Below, one piece after another: positions 31,261 through 43,826 of a stretch of DNA of 64,000 nt (positions within the stretch are counted from its first letter, which is position 1; every line of letters starts with the position of its first letter). The stretch is from positions 4,443,454 through 4,507,453 of the forward strand of contig JAJEKV010000033.1 of NCBI GenBank assembly GCA_021234155.1. Reading direction: 5' to 3'. The notes beneath the pieces were generated by a model. The model made no database searches. It was not told the origin of the DNA and was given only the letters and a program-made list of their open reading frames with translations. Source of the stretch: Isoetes taiwanensis (lineage: Eukaryota > Streptophyta > Lycopodiopsida > Isoetales > Isoetaceae). Both the position numbers and the translations under genes were made by a program.

Positions 31261-32170
31261 AGGGTGACATTTTAAACAAAATTTTTTCAAGATAAAGTCT
31301 GCTTTATCTTTAAAAAAGCACTCCATTGCATTACCAAAAAATTGGTGGGCATGGAGTGCCACACTCTATTGCATTTGCTAAGAATTGGTAGATATGATAT
31401 TGCATTAGCTAGAAATTAATGGTGAACTTTGATATTTTGTAACATATTCATAAAAATGTCATTCACGTCTATGACAAAGGTGGGCACTCCATGTGGTTGA
31501 TTAAGTATAGCATTGATATTGCATTGGCTAGAAATTAAAGGAGAACTTCGAATGTTTTGTAGCACATTCATAAAAATATGGCATATATATGGGTTATGAT
31601 TATGGGGTATGACATTTATGATTTGTCTAAAATGGGCTTATATATCTTCACCAATGACTATGAAGTAACACATACTCAAGTTGATTGAATTTTAGCATGT
31701 TGTTGTTTATAGCATCAAGCTTTAAAATACCCAAGTTCTTATGCTTGTTCTTGTGGTTTGGATGCCATCACAAAAAGAGCTCTGCTATAAACACCTAAGC
31801 GACCATGGTTGATTCATTGGTTGTCAATATCTCTCAGTAAACATCATCATCAATTCTGTTGTGTCATTGTTGAGGACCAGAGCAAACTTGCAAATACCTT
31901 ATGCCTTTTAAGTCCTTCAATTTCAGCAAAATAAGCAAGAGCATAAGAATTTGCTGGAAACCCATCCGAGTTAACTATATGTGATATTTGCTTCTGTCCC
32001 AACTACAGCATCCGAGTTAACTATATGTGATATTTGCTTCTGTCCCAATTACAACAGTTTGCATGACTTTCATAGGCAACAGGCAACATATCTTGCACAG
32101 TTTTTATTTTAATCTTCCTACTTGTGTATAGGCAGCATATCTTGCACATTTTTTTTTATTTTAGTCTTCT
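31261..32170. other. Unassigned stretch with short direct repeats
   Basis: Contains duplications such as GAGTTAACTATATGTGATAT (31969 and 32011), GGCAGCATATCTTGCACA-type words near 32083 and 32132, and CATTGGCTAGAAATTAA-type words at 31400 and 31525. Part may be Helitron interior. No gene recognised. Confidence 0.35.
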
Positions 32171-32174
32171 TACT

Positions 32175-33438
32175 TGTGTTGTACCTTTGCATGCGGTTTG
32201 CATACTGAAGGTGTAAAGGGAGTACCGAACAGCTGGCTCTTCAACATCAACATCTTCTGCACCATTGCTTTGCATGCGAATATGTGCACCATTTCTGACA
32301 TTTATCTCTGTCACAAATTCCGCTTTAAATACTCTTATACATATTGGTCTTCAATAATTTCGTTAAGCCTGAGCATTTCTTCTAAAGTTGAATGCCGATA
32401 TCGCTGATCAGAATTGGGCATTATACCAAACTTATGGAATGGGTAAAGCCTCCGTCTCTGTTCCTGCTCTGCTTCCCCTGTTTTCTCCTTTGCACCCTCT
32501 TTTGTCTGGCCTGCCATTTGTTCCTCAATTTTGAAGCTTGGGGTATCAATCCCATCTTCTGAGGCAATTCCTGCGACAATTTTTGGTCTAAACTTGGCAT
32601 ACAAGCGATAGCCATGCCATCCAATCTCATCTTTCGGATACTTCCTGGCTAATTGCTTTATAGCACCTTTCACAGTCTTCAAGTAGGGTCCAAAAGCCCT
32701 CTGTATGTATCCCCCATTATTCTTTGAAGACATTTCTTTGCCTCTAGACAGAGCTGCAATTCTTCTGTTAACGATCTTGCCAGGGATTCTGGTGCCAAAG
32801 ACTCTGTATTTTTCGAATTTCTTGGGCATGGCCTCATTGGGAGGGGGCTTTTGTGTGGCCTTAATTCGGCGTATTGCGGTGGCTCTGACGCGGCCATACA
32901 TGTGAGAGATTGCGGAATCAAAGGATCTTAATCCTTCATCAAAGGAATAGCCTTCTCTGTTTGTGACGAAGGCGACCCTATTCTTGATCTCATCTCCAAC
33001 TGTCGCCATTTCTGTATAAGATATTTTTATTTGGCCACGATTAAGTGCTTCAAGAACCTTTGCAAAACCTGTGGCGTCCTCCTCTTTGCCGATAATCCCA
33101 ACTGTTTCTAAGATTTCCCCTTTTCCTTGGGCAAAGACCTGACCGTCTTCTTCAGCAACCTCCTTCCGGCCATCAATAACTCTTCTGCCATCTTCATGCA
33201 AAGAGGTAATTTTGGGAGTCTTCTTTCTTAATCCCTCTGATGGATCTACTCTGGCATCAACAGCACCATCCTCACCATCAATGCCTGCCAAAATAGAGAT
33301 GCAAGCAATTACTTTTGCTTTCACCTTGGCTTGAAGGAATTTCAAGCTTTTCTTCAATCCGGTAAGTCCTATCTTCATCAATTTCTTCTTTCTGCATTTC
33401 CTAAATTGGGGAGGGGGCTCCCCTACTTCATCTCTCAT
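32175..33438 (-). CDS. Unrecognised basic ORF behind an LTR/PBS-like start
   Basis: A 367-residue open frame (33438-32335) is rich in Lys/Arg. It has a repeated IDGEDG/EDGRRVIDGR acidic-basic pattern at the N-terminus and a compact region (GWHGYRLYAKFRPK) near residue 280. It appears to continue past its stop after a one-base shift near 32340, with good coding character down to 32175. There an ACAAGTAAG donor-like site occurs. Its start lies about 30 bases after a PBS-like site, which is where gag normally begins, but I see no gag or zinc-knuckle motif. It may be an unusual gag or a captured host sequence. Confidence 0.5.
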
Positions 33439-33465
33439 TACTGCGTCCCAGGATCTTCACATCCG

Positions 33466-33477
33466 CTCTGATACCAT
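33466..33477 (-). other. Primer-binding site (initiator tRNA-Met)
   Basis: The minus strand reads TGGTATCAGAGC, an exact match to the usual plant retrotransposon PBS. It lies directly after a candidate LTR end. Confidence 0.75.
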
Positions 33478-33689
33478 CTTAATATTCGGGAATTCAAGAG
33501 ATAACTAGAATGCACACAATAGTATATTGGATAGAATAGAAAACATGAGAACAAGCTTCTCACATAGCTTGCATATAACTGACTTATAGACACGACCCTT
33601 AGTTTACGGGCATGGCTCTTGGACACGTCACCATGCCACATATGTATAGCATGTGACTATGCTGAGTTGGAGGGCTGCATATTCTAACA
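33478..33689 (-). mobile_element. Candidate 5' LTR, about 210 bp
   Basis: On the minus strand it starts TGTTAGAATATGCAGCCC and ends just before the PBS. The short length recalls copia-type or small non-autonomous LTR elements. I found no second LTR to the left, so either the other end is lost or the element is longer or interrupted. The 3' boundary (ATTAAGA) lacks the canonical CA. Confidence 0.55.
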
Positions 33690-35904
33690 GCCTTCTTCCA
33701 GATTCTTTTGCCTTTCCTTTGTATTTTCTCTAACCAATTCTTCAGATTAATCCAGCCAGTAGTGCTACATTAGGGCCCTTCTTTGGCTGCAAATAAACTT
33801 TTTTATTCTTCAACATTGCCTCTTCTCCAGCATTTGGTCCTTGAATGATCCTCCATCCTTTCCAATTTGTTTTTCTTCATCTTCCTCTCTTCTGATCAAT
33901 TCCATCAGGCCAGTTTCTCTTCCTTTCTAGATGTTTCTTCATATATAGGGATGTGTTCGCCTTTGCATGCTTCGCTGTTGCTGGGATTCACCAGAGATGG
34001 AGTTGGGTCTGCTTTCTGTCAGGCCAAATTTCCAGTAATTTCGGAGTTGCATTTACTGCCAGTATCCAGCCCAGCTCATCCCGATGTCCTTAGCTTTGGC
34101 AATTGGACGCGTATTCATTCTTGGAGTACCAGATTTGATGTCTGGGTTCTTGTCCATTTTCTTCCTACATCCCTAGCTATGGATCTACCATAATCGAGTT
34201 GCACAGGTTCTTCATCCAAATCATGGAATGTGGATCTACCGCTTTCTGTGTATCTACCGAAATCATGCAATGTAGTTTCACCCGAATCATGCAATGTGAT
34301 CTACCCAAATCAGGCTTCACAGGTTTCCATCAATGGATTTTTTCGGCAAGCTTACATGCATCCATTCATCTTTGGTTTTCCATGCCGAACTTTTTCAATG
34401 CAGAATAGTCTTGGGTTACAATTATATACTAAACTTTATATGTCCTTATTGGATTGAAACTAATATAGAGGCAAGCAGGTCGTCTCTCATTTCCTAGCCT
34501 TTGGTTCAATTCTCCTTTACAAGAGCTTTTGCTTTGTCACATTATTTAAGGTTAGATTCATCTTGTGACAACCTTTACTTTGCCATCACATGTATATTGG
34601 TTATCGTTCTTATGAATTAACACATTGCCATCAACACAATTTTTATATTTTGTTTTTTACATTAGGTTAATATCATATCCTCTTTTGTCAAAACTTACGT
34701 ATTTGGTAATTGTCCCACATGCGTAACAACAGTATTTTCCTTTGCCATCATACGTCTTCAATAAATTGATATGCTATCGCATATTGCCCTAGAAACGGTT
34801 CGGTTCATATTATGCTTTATTTGTAAATGTATGTGTATTTGATCATAGGTCATCTAAATTGACACTTTATAGGATGTTGCCCTCGAGAACATTCTCGATG
34901 TTTTCATGGATGACCAACATTCACCCTCGTTCCTTTTTCTTCCTTCAATCGTTCCTAACAATAGCCCTCAATATTTGTTTGCCTCAATATTCAATTTGCC
35001 TTTGGTGTTCGTTGATTTCCCCTGACCCCAATAGGCCGGTTTTTGTGTTCTTTGCGAGTCCCTTTCCAGAATATATTATTTCATGTATTAGGAGGAGAAA
35101 TGGTTTACATTTTTAAATCGATTATCTTCCTTTTTTTATTTCTCTACTTTATTGTTTTAATGTTGTTGAATACATATGCTTATTCTTACATTTGTGATTA
35201 GAGAGTCTCTTGTGCAAAGGGACTTTGAGAAATCCAAATATGACTTGTTTTCTATGGAAAAACAAAATGGGAGACCTTGCTTAAAATTCAAAAGTAGTTG
35301 TTAATCTATGAAAATTATGCAAACTCCATATCCAATATCAAATTCATTATAAACTCTTGATTTAGGATACAAAGCTTGGCATCAGGGAGTTGTCAATAGC
35401 CAAATTGATGAATTTGGAGGTTTTGATCTTGTAATGAATGCTAGACTTCATGAATTGATTCATCCAAATGAGAAGATTGGACCAATTTATAAGTGTTCAT
35501 ATTGCCATGCTTTGAGGCATTACGGATGCTTGCAATAACAACAGCTACAAGAATTCAATGGCAACTGACTATCTTTCATATAGGCCATATTGATGCCAAT
35601 GGAAGGGATCTTGCAAATGAACCTTTGAGGTCACTGAGATAACTTTGTTATAGCACTATGTGATAGCGTATCTATTAGCACGATTTCATCCAATGTGCTT
35701 TAGTTAAATCACTACTCTATTGAATCATAGTAACAAACTTTACAATTCAAAACTTTAGAAATCGTCTGACAACTCATTCAAAAAATTGTAATTCATCACC
35801 TGAGGTGGGTAATGTATATCAAAGGTTGCAATAAGAACTTGGTGCATAGCATTGATTTAAGAAAATCTCTTATGTGTTTATAAAATATAGTGTACTTGCT
35901 TAAG
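33690..35904. other. Long stretch without recognised genes
   Basis: AT-rich sequence. Bases 34225-34330 hold a short repeated ATCATGCAATGTG / ATCTACC motif. Open segments at 33867-34193 and 35370-35540 have no recognisable domains. Confidence 0.3.
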
Positions 35905-38694
35905 GAACAATAACAGGTCATAAGATTACATGAGTTTGGAATGATCTGGTTGATCAAGGAAATAAAGTCATCTTTCTTTGAGGTAGAAGTAGTGGGACTA
36001 AAGTCTCTGCCATTGAACAGGGAGGCAAGTTTAAGAATCTGGCAATATCACAGGTCTAAACCTCCCTGACAATCAAGGCAGTTTAATTCTATCTCAATAT
36101 GCTGATGACACTTTTGCTTTTCTGGTTTCTAATTCAGATAACATTTCTAAATTCTTGGGAATAATTGACCTTTTCTCTGCTGCATCTGGAATTTTCCTTA
36201 ATGTTGCAAAGAGTGTGATTGTTGGAGACATTCCTGAGAACTATATTTGTGATATTAAGGTCCTTGGCACTATGCAAGCAACCAAGCTTCTTGGTATGCC
36301 TTTGTCACTCAACCCCAACATCAAAGGCTTGTGGGACCCAATTCTCCAAAGGATCAGGCAAAAGCTAAACTATTTCAAAAGTTCCTTATCTATGGCAGGT
36401 CGCACTATCATTGCTAATTCTGTTCTTGCAGCTTCCCATATTTATTTCTCCTCTGCTCTAGTTGCTCCTAAGTGCATTTATAATGAGCTGGAAAAAACCA
36501 TTAGGAATTTCATTTGGGGGGGAAATCATTCTGTGAACTGGGATACTGTTACCAGATCCAAATCTAATGGTGGACTGGGTTGCAAAAATTTATATCTGCA
36601 GGCCTGTGCCTTAGCAGGTAAGTTTATTTGGAGAACTTTATCTGGGAACAATTCTGTAGCTTCAACCTTCATTAGGCATTGGCTCCATTGCACATATCCT
36701 GAAGGTCATCCAAGTGTTAAACACTGTCTGCCAGAGTCAGCCCTCACTTACTTGCACCCAGGTAGAAATTCCTCTCCTCTGATGCAAAACATGATCAAAG
36801 CTTGGAATATTGTACAGGGATGTTATGACATCCCCTCAATTCAAGATCTTAACTTGAATTCCTCCTTATTCTGGTCTCCCCAGTTTCAGGATAATAATGG
36901 TAACATCCCTGCCTTAAGGCATCCTAAAACTTACAGGAAATGGTTGGATCTTGGAATCACTCATGTTAGACACCTAATAAGAAATGGCCATATTATTTCC
37001 TGGACTAATCTTAGAAGGCTTCTACAGGGCACTTCAAGTGACAAATCTATTCTCAAACATTTCAAGAGCATCATGTCACAGTCTACAAATCTGTTGGTCA
37101 ATCAGAATGATTTTACCCTCAAGATACATGGCCATGTCAAATACAAAGTCAACTTAGTATATAAGCTGCTTAATCAAAGAGACACCTCTGCTAAAGCTGG
37201 GCTCAAGTGGTCTATCTCTGAAATGGAATGCAAGTCTTTATACAATAATGTCTGGAATTCTTACTGTCCTCCAAAAGTCAACTTTTTCATCTGGTTAATA
37301 GCCCATAAGAGCCTCCCAAATCTTGTTTCCCTCTCAAGAAAGATTCCTACTTTACGGTTCAACCGAGATGTCATTCAAATTGCACACAAGATGAATCCAT
37401 GCAACACATTTTCCAGTGCCCCAAACTCATGGGGTTTTGGTCATGGTTTTGCAGAAAGTTCAGTGATATGTTTGTTGGGCAACCACAGGATAATTTGCTA
37501 CAGCATATTCAAAATAATGATGCTTTTTTGAATACTATTGTCTTCACTGCTTTATGGAATATTTGGAAGTCTAGAAACAGGATTGTTTATGGCAAGAATA
37601 AATTTTCTATCTTCTGGATTAAAATGAACTTTCAACTAGATTTGGAAGCCTTTGTATCTGCTCACAAGAGCAAATTGGGGGACAATTATGACAGGAAATG
37701 GGACTCTGTTGGTAAATTTATAAGGGTTTTCAATTTGTATAATTCCTGTTTAAATGTCATTAACTCTAATGCTCCTTTCTCTGACCTTATTGATAGAATA
37801 TCTGGAATTCCTGAAGGGAGAGGGCAGGAATAAGTTCGACACAATGCTGACTTACCAAGAAGCTACACTCTACTGCAACAACTCAGGGGTCTCAAATATA
37901 GAGCCACCAGGGCCAGATGCAAGCTCAGATGATATCATGCTGTATAAGGTTAGAAGTACCAGTAATGAATCCACCTGGGCTAAACTATTCTGCAGAGAAG
38001 TGGTGCAAATGTATTGCCTGTTCAGTTTTCTGTTCATGTACCATTTCTCCTTGACGAAAGAGACAACTTCAGCAGTCTGAGAACTATATTATTCCCACAA
38101 AATGCTCTCTGACCTTTATGGTACTTTACTCCTGCTAATGGCCAAAGAAGATGTTCACCAGCTGCTCATGGAAAATGGATCTGAGCATAATAGCTACAAG
38201 TTTGGTACTGACTCAGGGTTTTACTGGGTTTACAACAGGATCTTTGACCAAATCATGAAAGCCCCTTAACCATCCTATCATATTCCTTTTTCCAGCCTCA
38301 ATCTATATCTGCAATATTACTTCTTGCCTTAATCCCAGTTGCTCAGTTCATAAACATTCTCTTGTCTAACACTTGAAACAGGTACTTGGAGATCAATTTT
38401 GTACTTGCAGGATCTTGGAGCTCGTTTTGTCCAAATGATAATCTTCAATCCAGCTACTGTTCCAGCTTACTCAACTGGTGCAAATCAACACTTTGGATAA
38501 TTTTCTACTGCAGAACAACAGCACTTTATGGCTATACTTTTGGTGGCACATTACTGTTTAAACATTATGCTCATTCCATGATGATATTTCCTTATTTTAA
38601 CCCTAAGATGTAACTAATGGGAAATCTTGTTCCCTCATTGGTTACACATATGTATGGCTTTTATTAATTAATGGAAAAAACATCTCTTAACCTC

Positions 38695-38725
<31 letters not shown>

Positions 38726-38731
38726 AATAAC
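35905..38731 (+). mobile_element. 5'-truncated LINE with 10-bp target duplication
   Basis: GAACAATAAC occurs at 35905-35914 and again at 38722-38731, directly after a poly(A) tail (38695-38721). This defines the insertion as 35915-38721. The coding part starts just upstream of the reverse transcriptase active site (QYADD, 36091-36105). The region before it, 35915-36050, does not look like RT and may be rearranged 5' sequence. Confidence 0.9.
36057..37833 (+). pseudogene. LINE reverse transcriptase C-terminal half
   Basis: The frame shows the YADD catalytic motif, then the thumb/connection region with LSMAGRTIIANSVLAASHIY and FIWGG..GGLGCKNL. It ends in the C-terminal RT-associated zinc-binding region (W..CPPKVNFFIWLIAHKSL and a MQHIFQCP Cys/His end). 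One frameshift near 37410 splits the last part (37399-37833). The endonuclease and the N-terminal RT motifs are missing, as expected after 5' truncation. It is the same general LINE type as the element at 45026-51272, but AT-rich. Confidence 0.85.
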
Positions 38732-39131
38732 TCTTTAAAAATTTTGCTCTTCTTCTATTTGATACTAGATTCTCTTTATTGAAACAAAAAATTGATATGA
38801 GAAAGTATCTTTAAAGCCTGCCAAGTTTACTCCTTCAAATATCATGTTTTATAGAAACTACCAGTGCGAGTTCAATGTGGTAAAGGGGAGAAGAAGTTTA
38901 TGCTTACATTTTAGAACAACAATTCGTACATGTCTTCCTAATTTTAGTTGGTTTTTAATTGGTTTCTTACATGCACATTATATCAGGATTGAGTACCCTT
39001 TTTAATACTCACGCATGACCAAATTGACAGCTAAGTCAATGCATACTATCTAGTTAATAAAAGTTTTAGCTTAACCAAAAGTGGAAGCATAAGAATTCTA
39101 GAAGTAAAAACAAAAAAGGAGTTCTAACTTA
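38732..39131. other. Unassigned stretch
   Basis: AT-rich sequence between the LINE target duplication and the piggyBac-like coding region. No features recognised. Confidence 0.3.
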
Positions 39132-41430
39132 ATGGAGGCATGTTCCAAGGATTTTGTTGTCGAGATTCCAGTTGCTAAGTGTCGCTCAGGGAAGAAGCTA
39201 GCAAAAGATGATTTTTTTAGGAGCTTAGTTTGTCGGCAAATTTTAGTTCCTGCCCTTGAATTCGGAGAAGAGTGGGCTAAGGAAAAATTTGAAAATTTTG
39301 ATGTTGAAGTCTCACTTCCAGGCCAAATTTGTTCATTTGATGGCAAGAAAAGGTTATTTGAGATTTTCTTTGAGTTAGATAATGATTACATAAAGATGAA
39401 TTGAAGACATATTCAAAGGTTTCTTTTTCCAGATGAAAATGTAGCAAATGAAAATACAGAGAAGATGCAAGACGAACATCAAAGGACCCTTCAAAATAAA
39501 AAAAGTTATAGATGACAGAGGCAAAGGAAGGAGAAAGGAGAAAGAGAATGATGATTCAAGTGCAGATTTAGAAGATAAATATACAGATTTAGAGGATGTC
39601 CCACTAGCTTCTCTTTTTTCTGCAAAAGGTAAGACCATACTATGGCCTTCTTTGACTGATTCTTTCACTGAATTTTGAGAATTTGATCCCATGCATGCTT
39701 TTTGTCTTGCTAAAGAATCTGGTTCACCATCAAAAGAGCCCTTTATACCTACTGCTACAAATGAGAAAGAAGCCCTTATAGCTCCTACTCCCATTTTTGT
39801 TCCTCCACTTAAAATTCAGCCTCCTGAACCTGAACCTGATGTGCCTACTTCAGCTTTTCCTATAGCTACAGCAACACCTTTGCCTACTCAAATGGAGGTT
39901 GAAGTAAATATGGAGGTTGAGACTACTGAAATGGAGGTTGAAGTAGCCATTGTAGATGAAGAACTAGTAGATGGAAGAATTTCTAAGAAGCGCGGTAGGC
40001 CTAAGAAGAAAAACTAGAAAATTATAGTGAAGAGAAAGGGCTTAAGAGGACGTGGTCGTCCTCGTAAGAGCTTGTCTGATGATCCTTAACCTGCAAGTAG
40101 ATCTTCTAATGCTGGTATAGTAGATGAGAACGTGGCTTCTACATTAGAAAGTAGAGAGGAATTTAAGGAGGGTGCTTCTATTTCAAGTGACGAGGAGGAA
40201 GATAATCACGAGATGGATGACTTGCAACTTCAAAGAGAAGGTCCTGCATTACGCGATGATATTGATGAGAATGAATTGCCTGGAGATGAGCCTTCTCTTG
40301 CATCATGGACATTTAATAGTGACTCGTTGCCTCCTAATGTACTGCATAAACTTCCATCTTATAACTTTGAACCTTGCCCAGCTTCACGAACCAAGAAGAT
40401 ATCTGCTTTTCATCCTTTTACATGCTTCTTATTCCACACCATGATGTCCTAAATCTGCCACGAAACTAACAGATATGCTGACGAGGTTAGGAAAAAGACA
40501 CAAAGAAAATATGAAAATGTTAGAAAGTGGTCTCCTGTTGATGTCAGCACCCTTTTCAGATTTTTGGGCCTCATAATCGCTATGGCCTTGAACGCATACA
40601 ATAAGCTTACATCGTATTGGAAATCAGGAGAAGTAGGAATAGTAAATTGGCCAAACTTTGGTAGATTTATGAGATTGACGAGAGCACAACAATTTAAGAG
40701 ATTCTTCCGTCTTAGAAATAACCACTTACGTCCTCTCGATAAGACAACAAGGGAATATAAGATTTATCAGGTACAATATGTTGAAAAGGAGTGGAATAAG
40801 AGCTTCATTGATTTGTATACTCCAAGAAAGGAGGTAACAGTTGATGAAAGGATCATTCCTTCAAGGAATGACGTGAACCCATTGCGAATCTACAATCCTA
40901 AGAAGCCACATAAATTTGAAATTCAACTCTGGACCTTATGCGATTCAACGTCGGGCTATTGCTTGCAATTTGAGGTGTATGATAAGTTAAAATAGGAGTC
41001 CGGTGTGGGCTTCCATGTTGTCTCAACCTTAGTGAAAAAACTTCGAGGTACAGGCCATCATGTGTTCTTTGACCGCTACTTCACACGCATAAAGTTACTA
41101 GAATGGTTATCCAAGAAGAGGCAAGGTGGTATGGGAATAATTAATCCCAACAAAACCAAAATGTTCCCTATCAAGATGCACAAATTCGATGGTAAGTCCG
41201 CATAGGACTTGTGTTGTTTCTGCTGCTAATTGAACGATTGAAAAAGCAGCAGGTATTGAACATGAGGCTTGTAGAGCAAAAAGAACTAAATTTTACTGCC
41301 ATGTTTGTGAAGTTCATATTTGTCCTAGTCCATGCGACAATCTGTACCATTCAGACCTATGGGATCCGCTTCGAGAAGAATCAAAGAGGGCTCAGAAAGC
41401 AATGCGACAATGAACTACAAAGGTGAGTAT
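39132..41430 (+). pseudogene. PiggyBac-like transposase, decayed
   Basis: One frame runs from 39448 to 41205, broken by about six stop codons. An acidic region with repeated MEVEVNMEVE-type units is followed by AT-hook motifs (KKRGRPKKKN and GRGRPRK, 39985-40065). The piggyBac DDE domain is at 40455-41205: RFLGLIIAMAL, TVDERIIPSRN with the first catalytic Asp, LWTLCDSTSGY, and FFDRYFT with the second. The third-acidic region is missing. A C-terminal Cys-rich domain (YCHVCEVHICPSPC, 41287-41330) follows in another frame, so an internal deletion of roughly 150-200 residues is likely near 41205-41240. The ORF at 39132-39404 (KRLFEIFFELDND) may be an N-terminal exon. TTAA-flanked ends were not identified. 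Confidence 0.8.
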
Positions 41431-43415
41431 AATCTCTTAGGGTTAGTAATCTCAAACTAAAATGATGTTGATTTTCATTCAATGAATTTGTAACAGGTTG
41501 GCAGTTTTGGCAAGTTATGGAAGATATTTTTTTTGCTGATTTTCAATCAATGAGTTTGTAACATGTTTGTCGCATGTCATAGAAGATAGTTTTTGCTAAC
41601 CATCATGGTTATGGCTGTAACAGTTCAGACTTGACGCACTGATCTAAAAAGTATCTTTCTATTTTTGCTTACTTGCAGCTGCTACATGCATTTACTGTTT
41701 TGAATTTCTTGTATCTTGGAAAGAGAAGATGTTTTGATAGTGTTTAGGCTAAACTAAAATTACAATTGACAAGACTTGGTTATGACTAGAGTTGGACCAA
41801 GTATTAATTGCATGGATGGTGTAATCAGCTTTCAATTGGACAAGAAAGTTTCTTAAATCAGCCATCCGATAACTTTTACTCAATAACTGACAATTCGTGT
41901 GAACTAATATCAAAGATTGAGATTGTAGTTGGTTAACATGGCATTCATCTTATCTTTTTTTGGTAGGCCAAGTTCTCTGAACCAATATTGGTCGACTGCA
42001 TATAATATAAATCTTGATTTCTTGAGACAATATGTTCTGTCCTTTTAGCATGCTTCTTTTTGCAATAGTGCTATAACACCAAAGCTTCAATACCATGATT
42101 TTTAAAAGAAAAAGTGGAATATGACATAGGCCTAAAAGGGACAAGAATTGGGTTTCAATGCTGCAAGACTGAGTATCTGCTAGCATAAACTTCTAAATTG
42201 GCCAAACAAATCGATTAAAAGTCAATCATGGAATTTATTACCCTATATGACCACTTTAGGTGAATTATCCTCAAAACTTGAGAGGGAAATTAGCTAAGGT
42301 GAAGTTATTCTTGTTTTTCAAGGGAGGCTAGGTTCTGTGGACCAATAATGGTCTATAAATGGGACTGGAAACAACATGTTGTCTTGATTTCTTGTGGCCA
42401 CGTGTTTTACATTTTGAGTGTCCTTTTTTTTTTGCATTGGTCTTATAAAACTAAAAACTTTAGTATTATTATTTTTCAAGAATGATAATGAAGCAATCTC
42501 CAACAAGCAATAAAAACATAAATTTGCATACACTTCGAATTAAATACCATGAATAGTTGCAAATGCTCAATTTCATGGATAATAAATATGTTTCACGGAG
42601 GGGGGAACTTATCTACTTTCTAACTTCTAAGTTTGAGATCCAAACTCATTTCTATACAATAGTTATTGAATTAAAATTGGAACAATACTTTATGAACCAT
42701 TTTGGTTCACAAAGGACAAAAGACAATTTTGACGCTGTCATGTTCGATTCAGCTTTTCTCTCTTGTCAAACTTCGGATTGACATGTGGGTTTTTGGAACT
42801 TTTTTATAAATTTGTGTAGAAAAATAAGAAAATAATGAAAAAAATGAAAAAAATCTTTTCACCCGTACAGTTTTAGTTCATGTATACATGAAGCAGTTTT
42901 GACTAGACCCCCCTCGGTTCATCAATGTATAACTTACGAAAATAGAGGCAGATGAATTTTTTGTTATTTTTTCTATGGAGCATGACTGCCACATATTAAC
43001 ATATAGAAAGGGTTTGATCCAGTTTCTTGCCATTGATTTTATATGGATTTTAAAGTAAACCCTAGCAAAAGACCATTAATGGTTCATTGCTTGACAACTC
43101 TAGTAGAAAACAAGCATTTGGAAACTCGATAGATCCTCCTTTTATAATGGAACGCTTCATTTTTTTCCAGATGCGAGGGTGCTTAAGCGCCCAGCAAACA
43201 TCATTTTCCTTAACAAAGATTGGGGACCAAAACAAGGAGCAGTTGACACTGTTGAAATTAATATCCTTGCGCTCAAAGCCTTATGCCACAAGATTCCAAG
43301 CTTCAAAAAATTTTCTCATAAGGGGGAAGGTGTTTGGGGCACTCTTGAATTGATAGTAAATAGAGTCAGGAAGATGGTGGGCATACTTTCCCATTCCCAA
43401 AGGCTGCTTGCTGAT
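41431..43415. repeat. Unassigned region with a diverged 120-bp duplication
   Basis: 41970-42085 and 42330-42450 share the ordered words CCAATAxTGGTC, TCTTGATTTCTTG, TGTCCTTTT and TTTGCA, so they are old direct copies about 360 bp apart. Similar ACCATTATTGGTCC words occur near 3600. The open segment 43179-43421 (+) is not recognised. Confidence 0.45.
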
Positions 43416-43656
43416 CTATAGCCAATACCCTAAGAATTCCATAGCAGTGGAAGTCCACCCATTGATAGCTTTCCATACATATTTGGCTCCAAGAGCCTGA
43501 CAATGTTTGTGTAGTGCCTTAAGTCCCAAACCGCCTTCTTTTTTACTATGGATAATTTCTTCCCATTTCACAAAAATGCATCCCCTTCCAGAGATAATCT
43601 CTAAGGCATCTCTCAATATCATTGTATGTCTCCTTATCAGCAATGATAACAGATGA
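43416..43656 (-). mobile_element. LINE fragment, RT C-terminal region
   Basis: The minus strand encodes IIADKETYNDIERCLRDYLW and, after a frame change, a KWEEIIHSKKEGGLGLKAL segment. This matches the region just after the RT domain in plant LINEs (compare GGLGCKNL at 36.5 kb). It does not continue the LINE on the other side of the ATT tract, so it is a separate fragment. Confidence 0.65.
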
Positions 43657-43658
43657 AA

Positions 43659-43826
<168 letters not shown>

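Noticed and set aside
35370-35540. Possible short exon
   Set aside because: A brief open segment without splice sites, domain or continuation.
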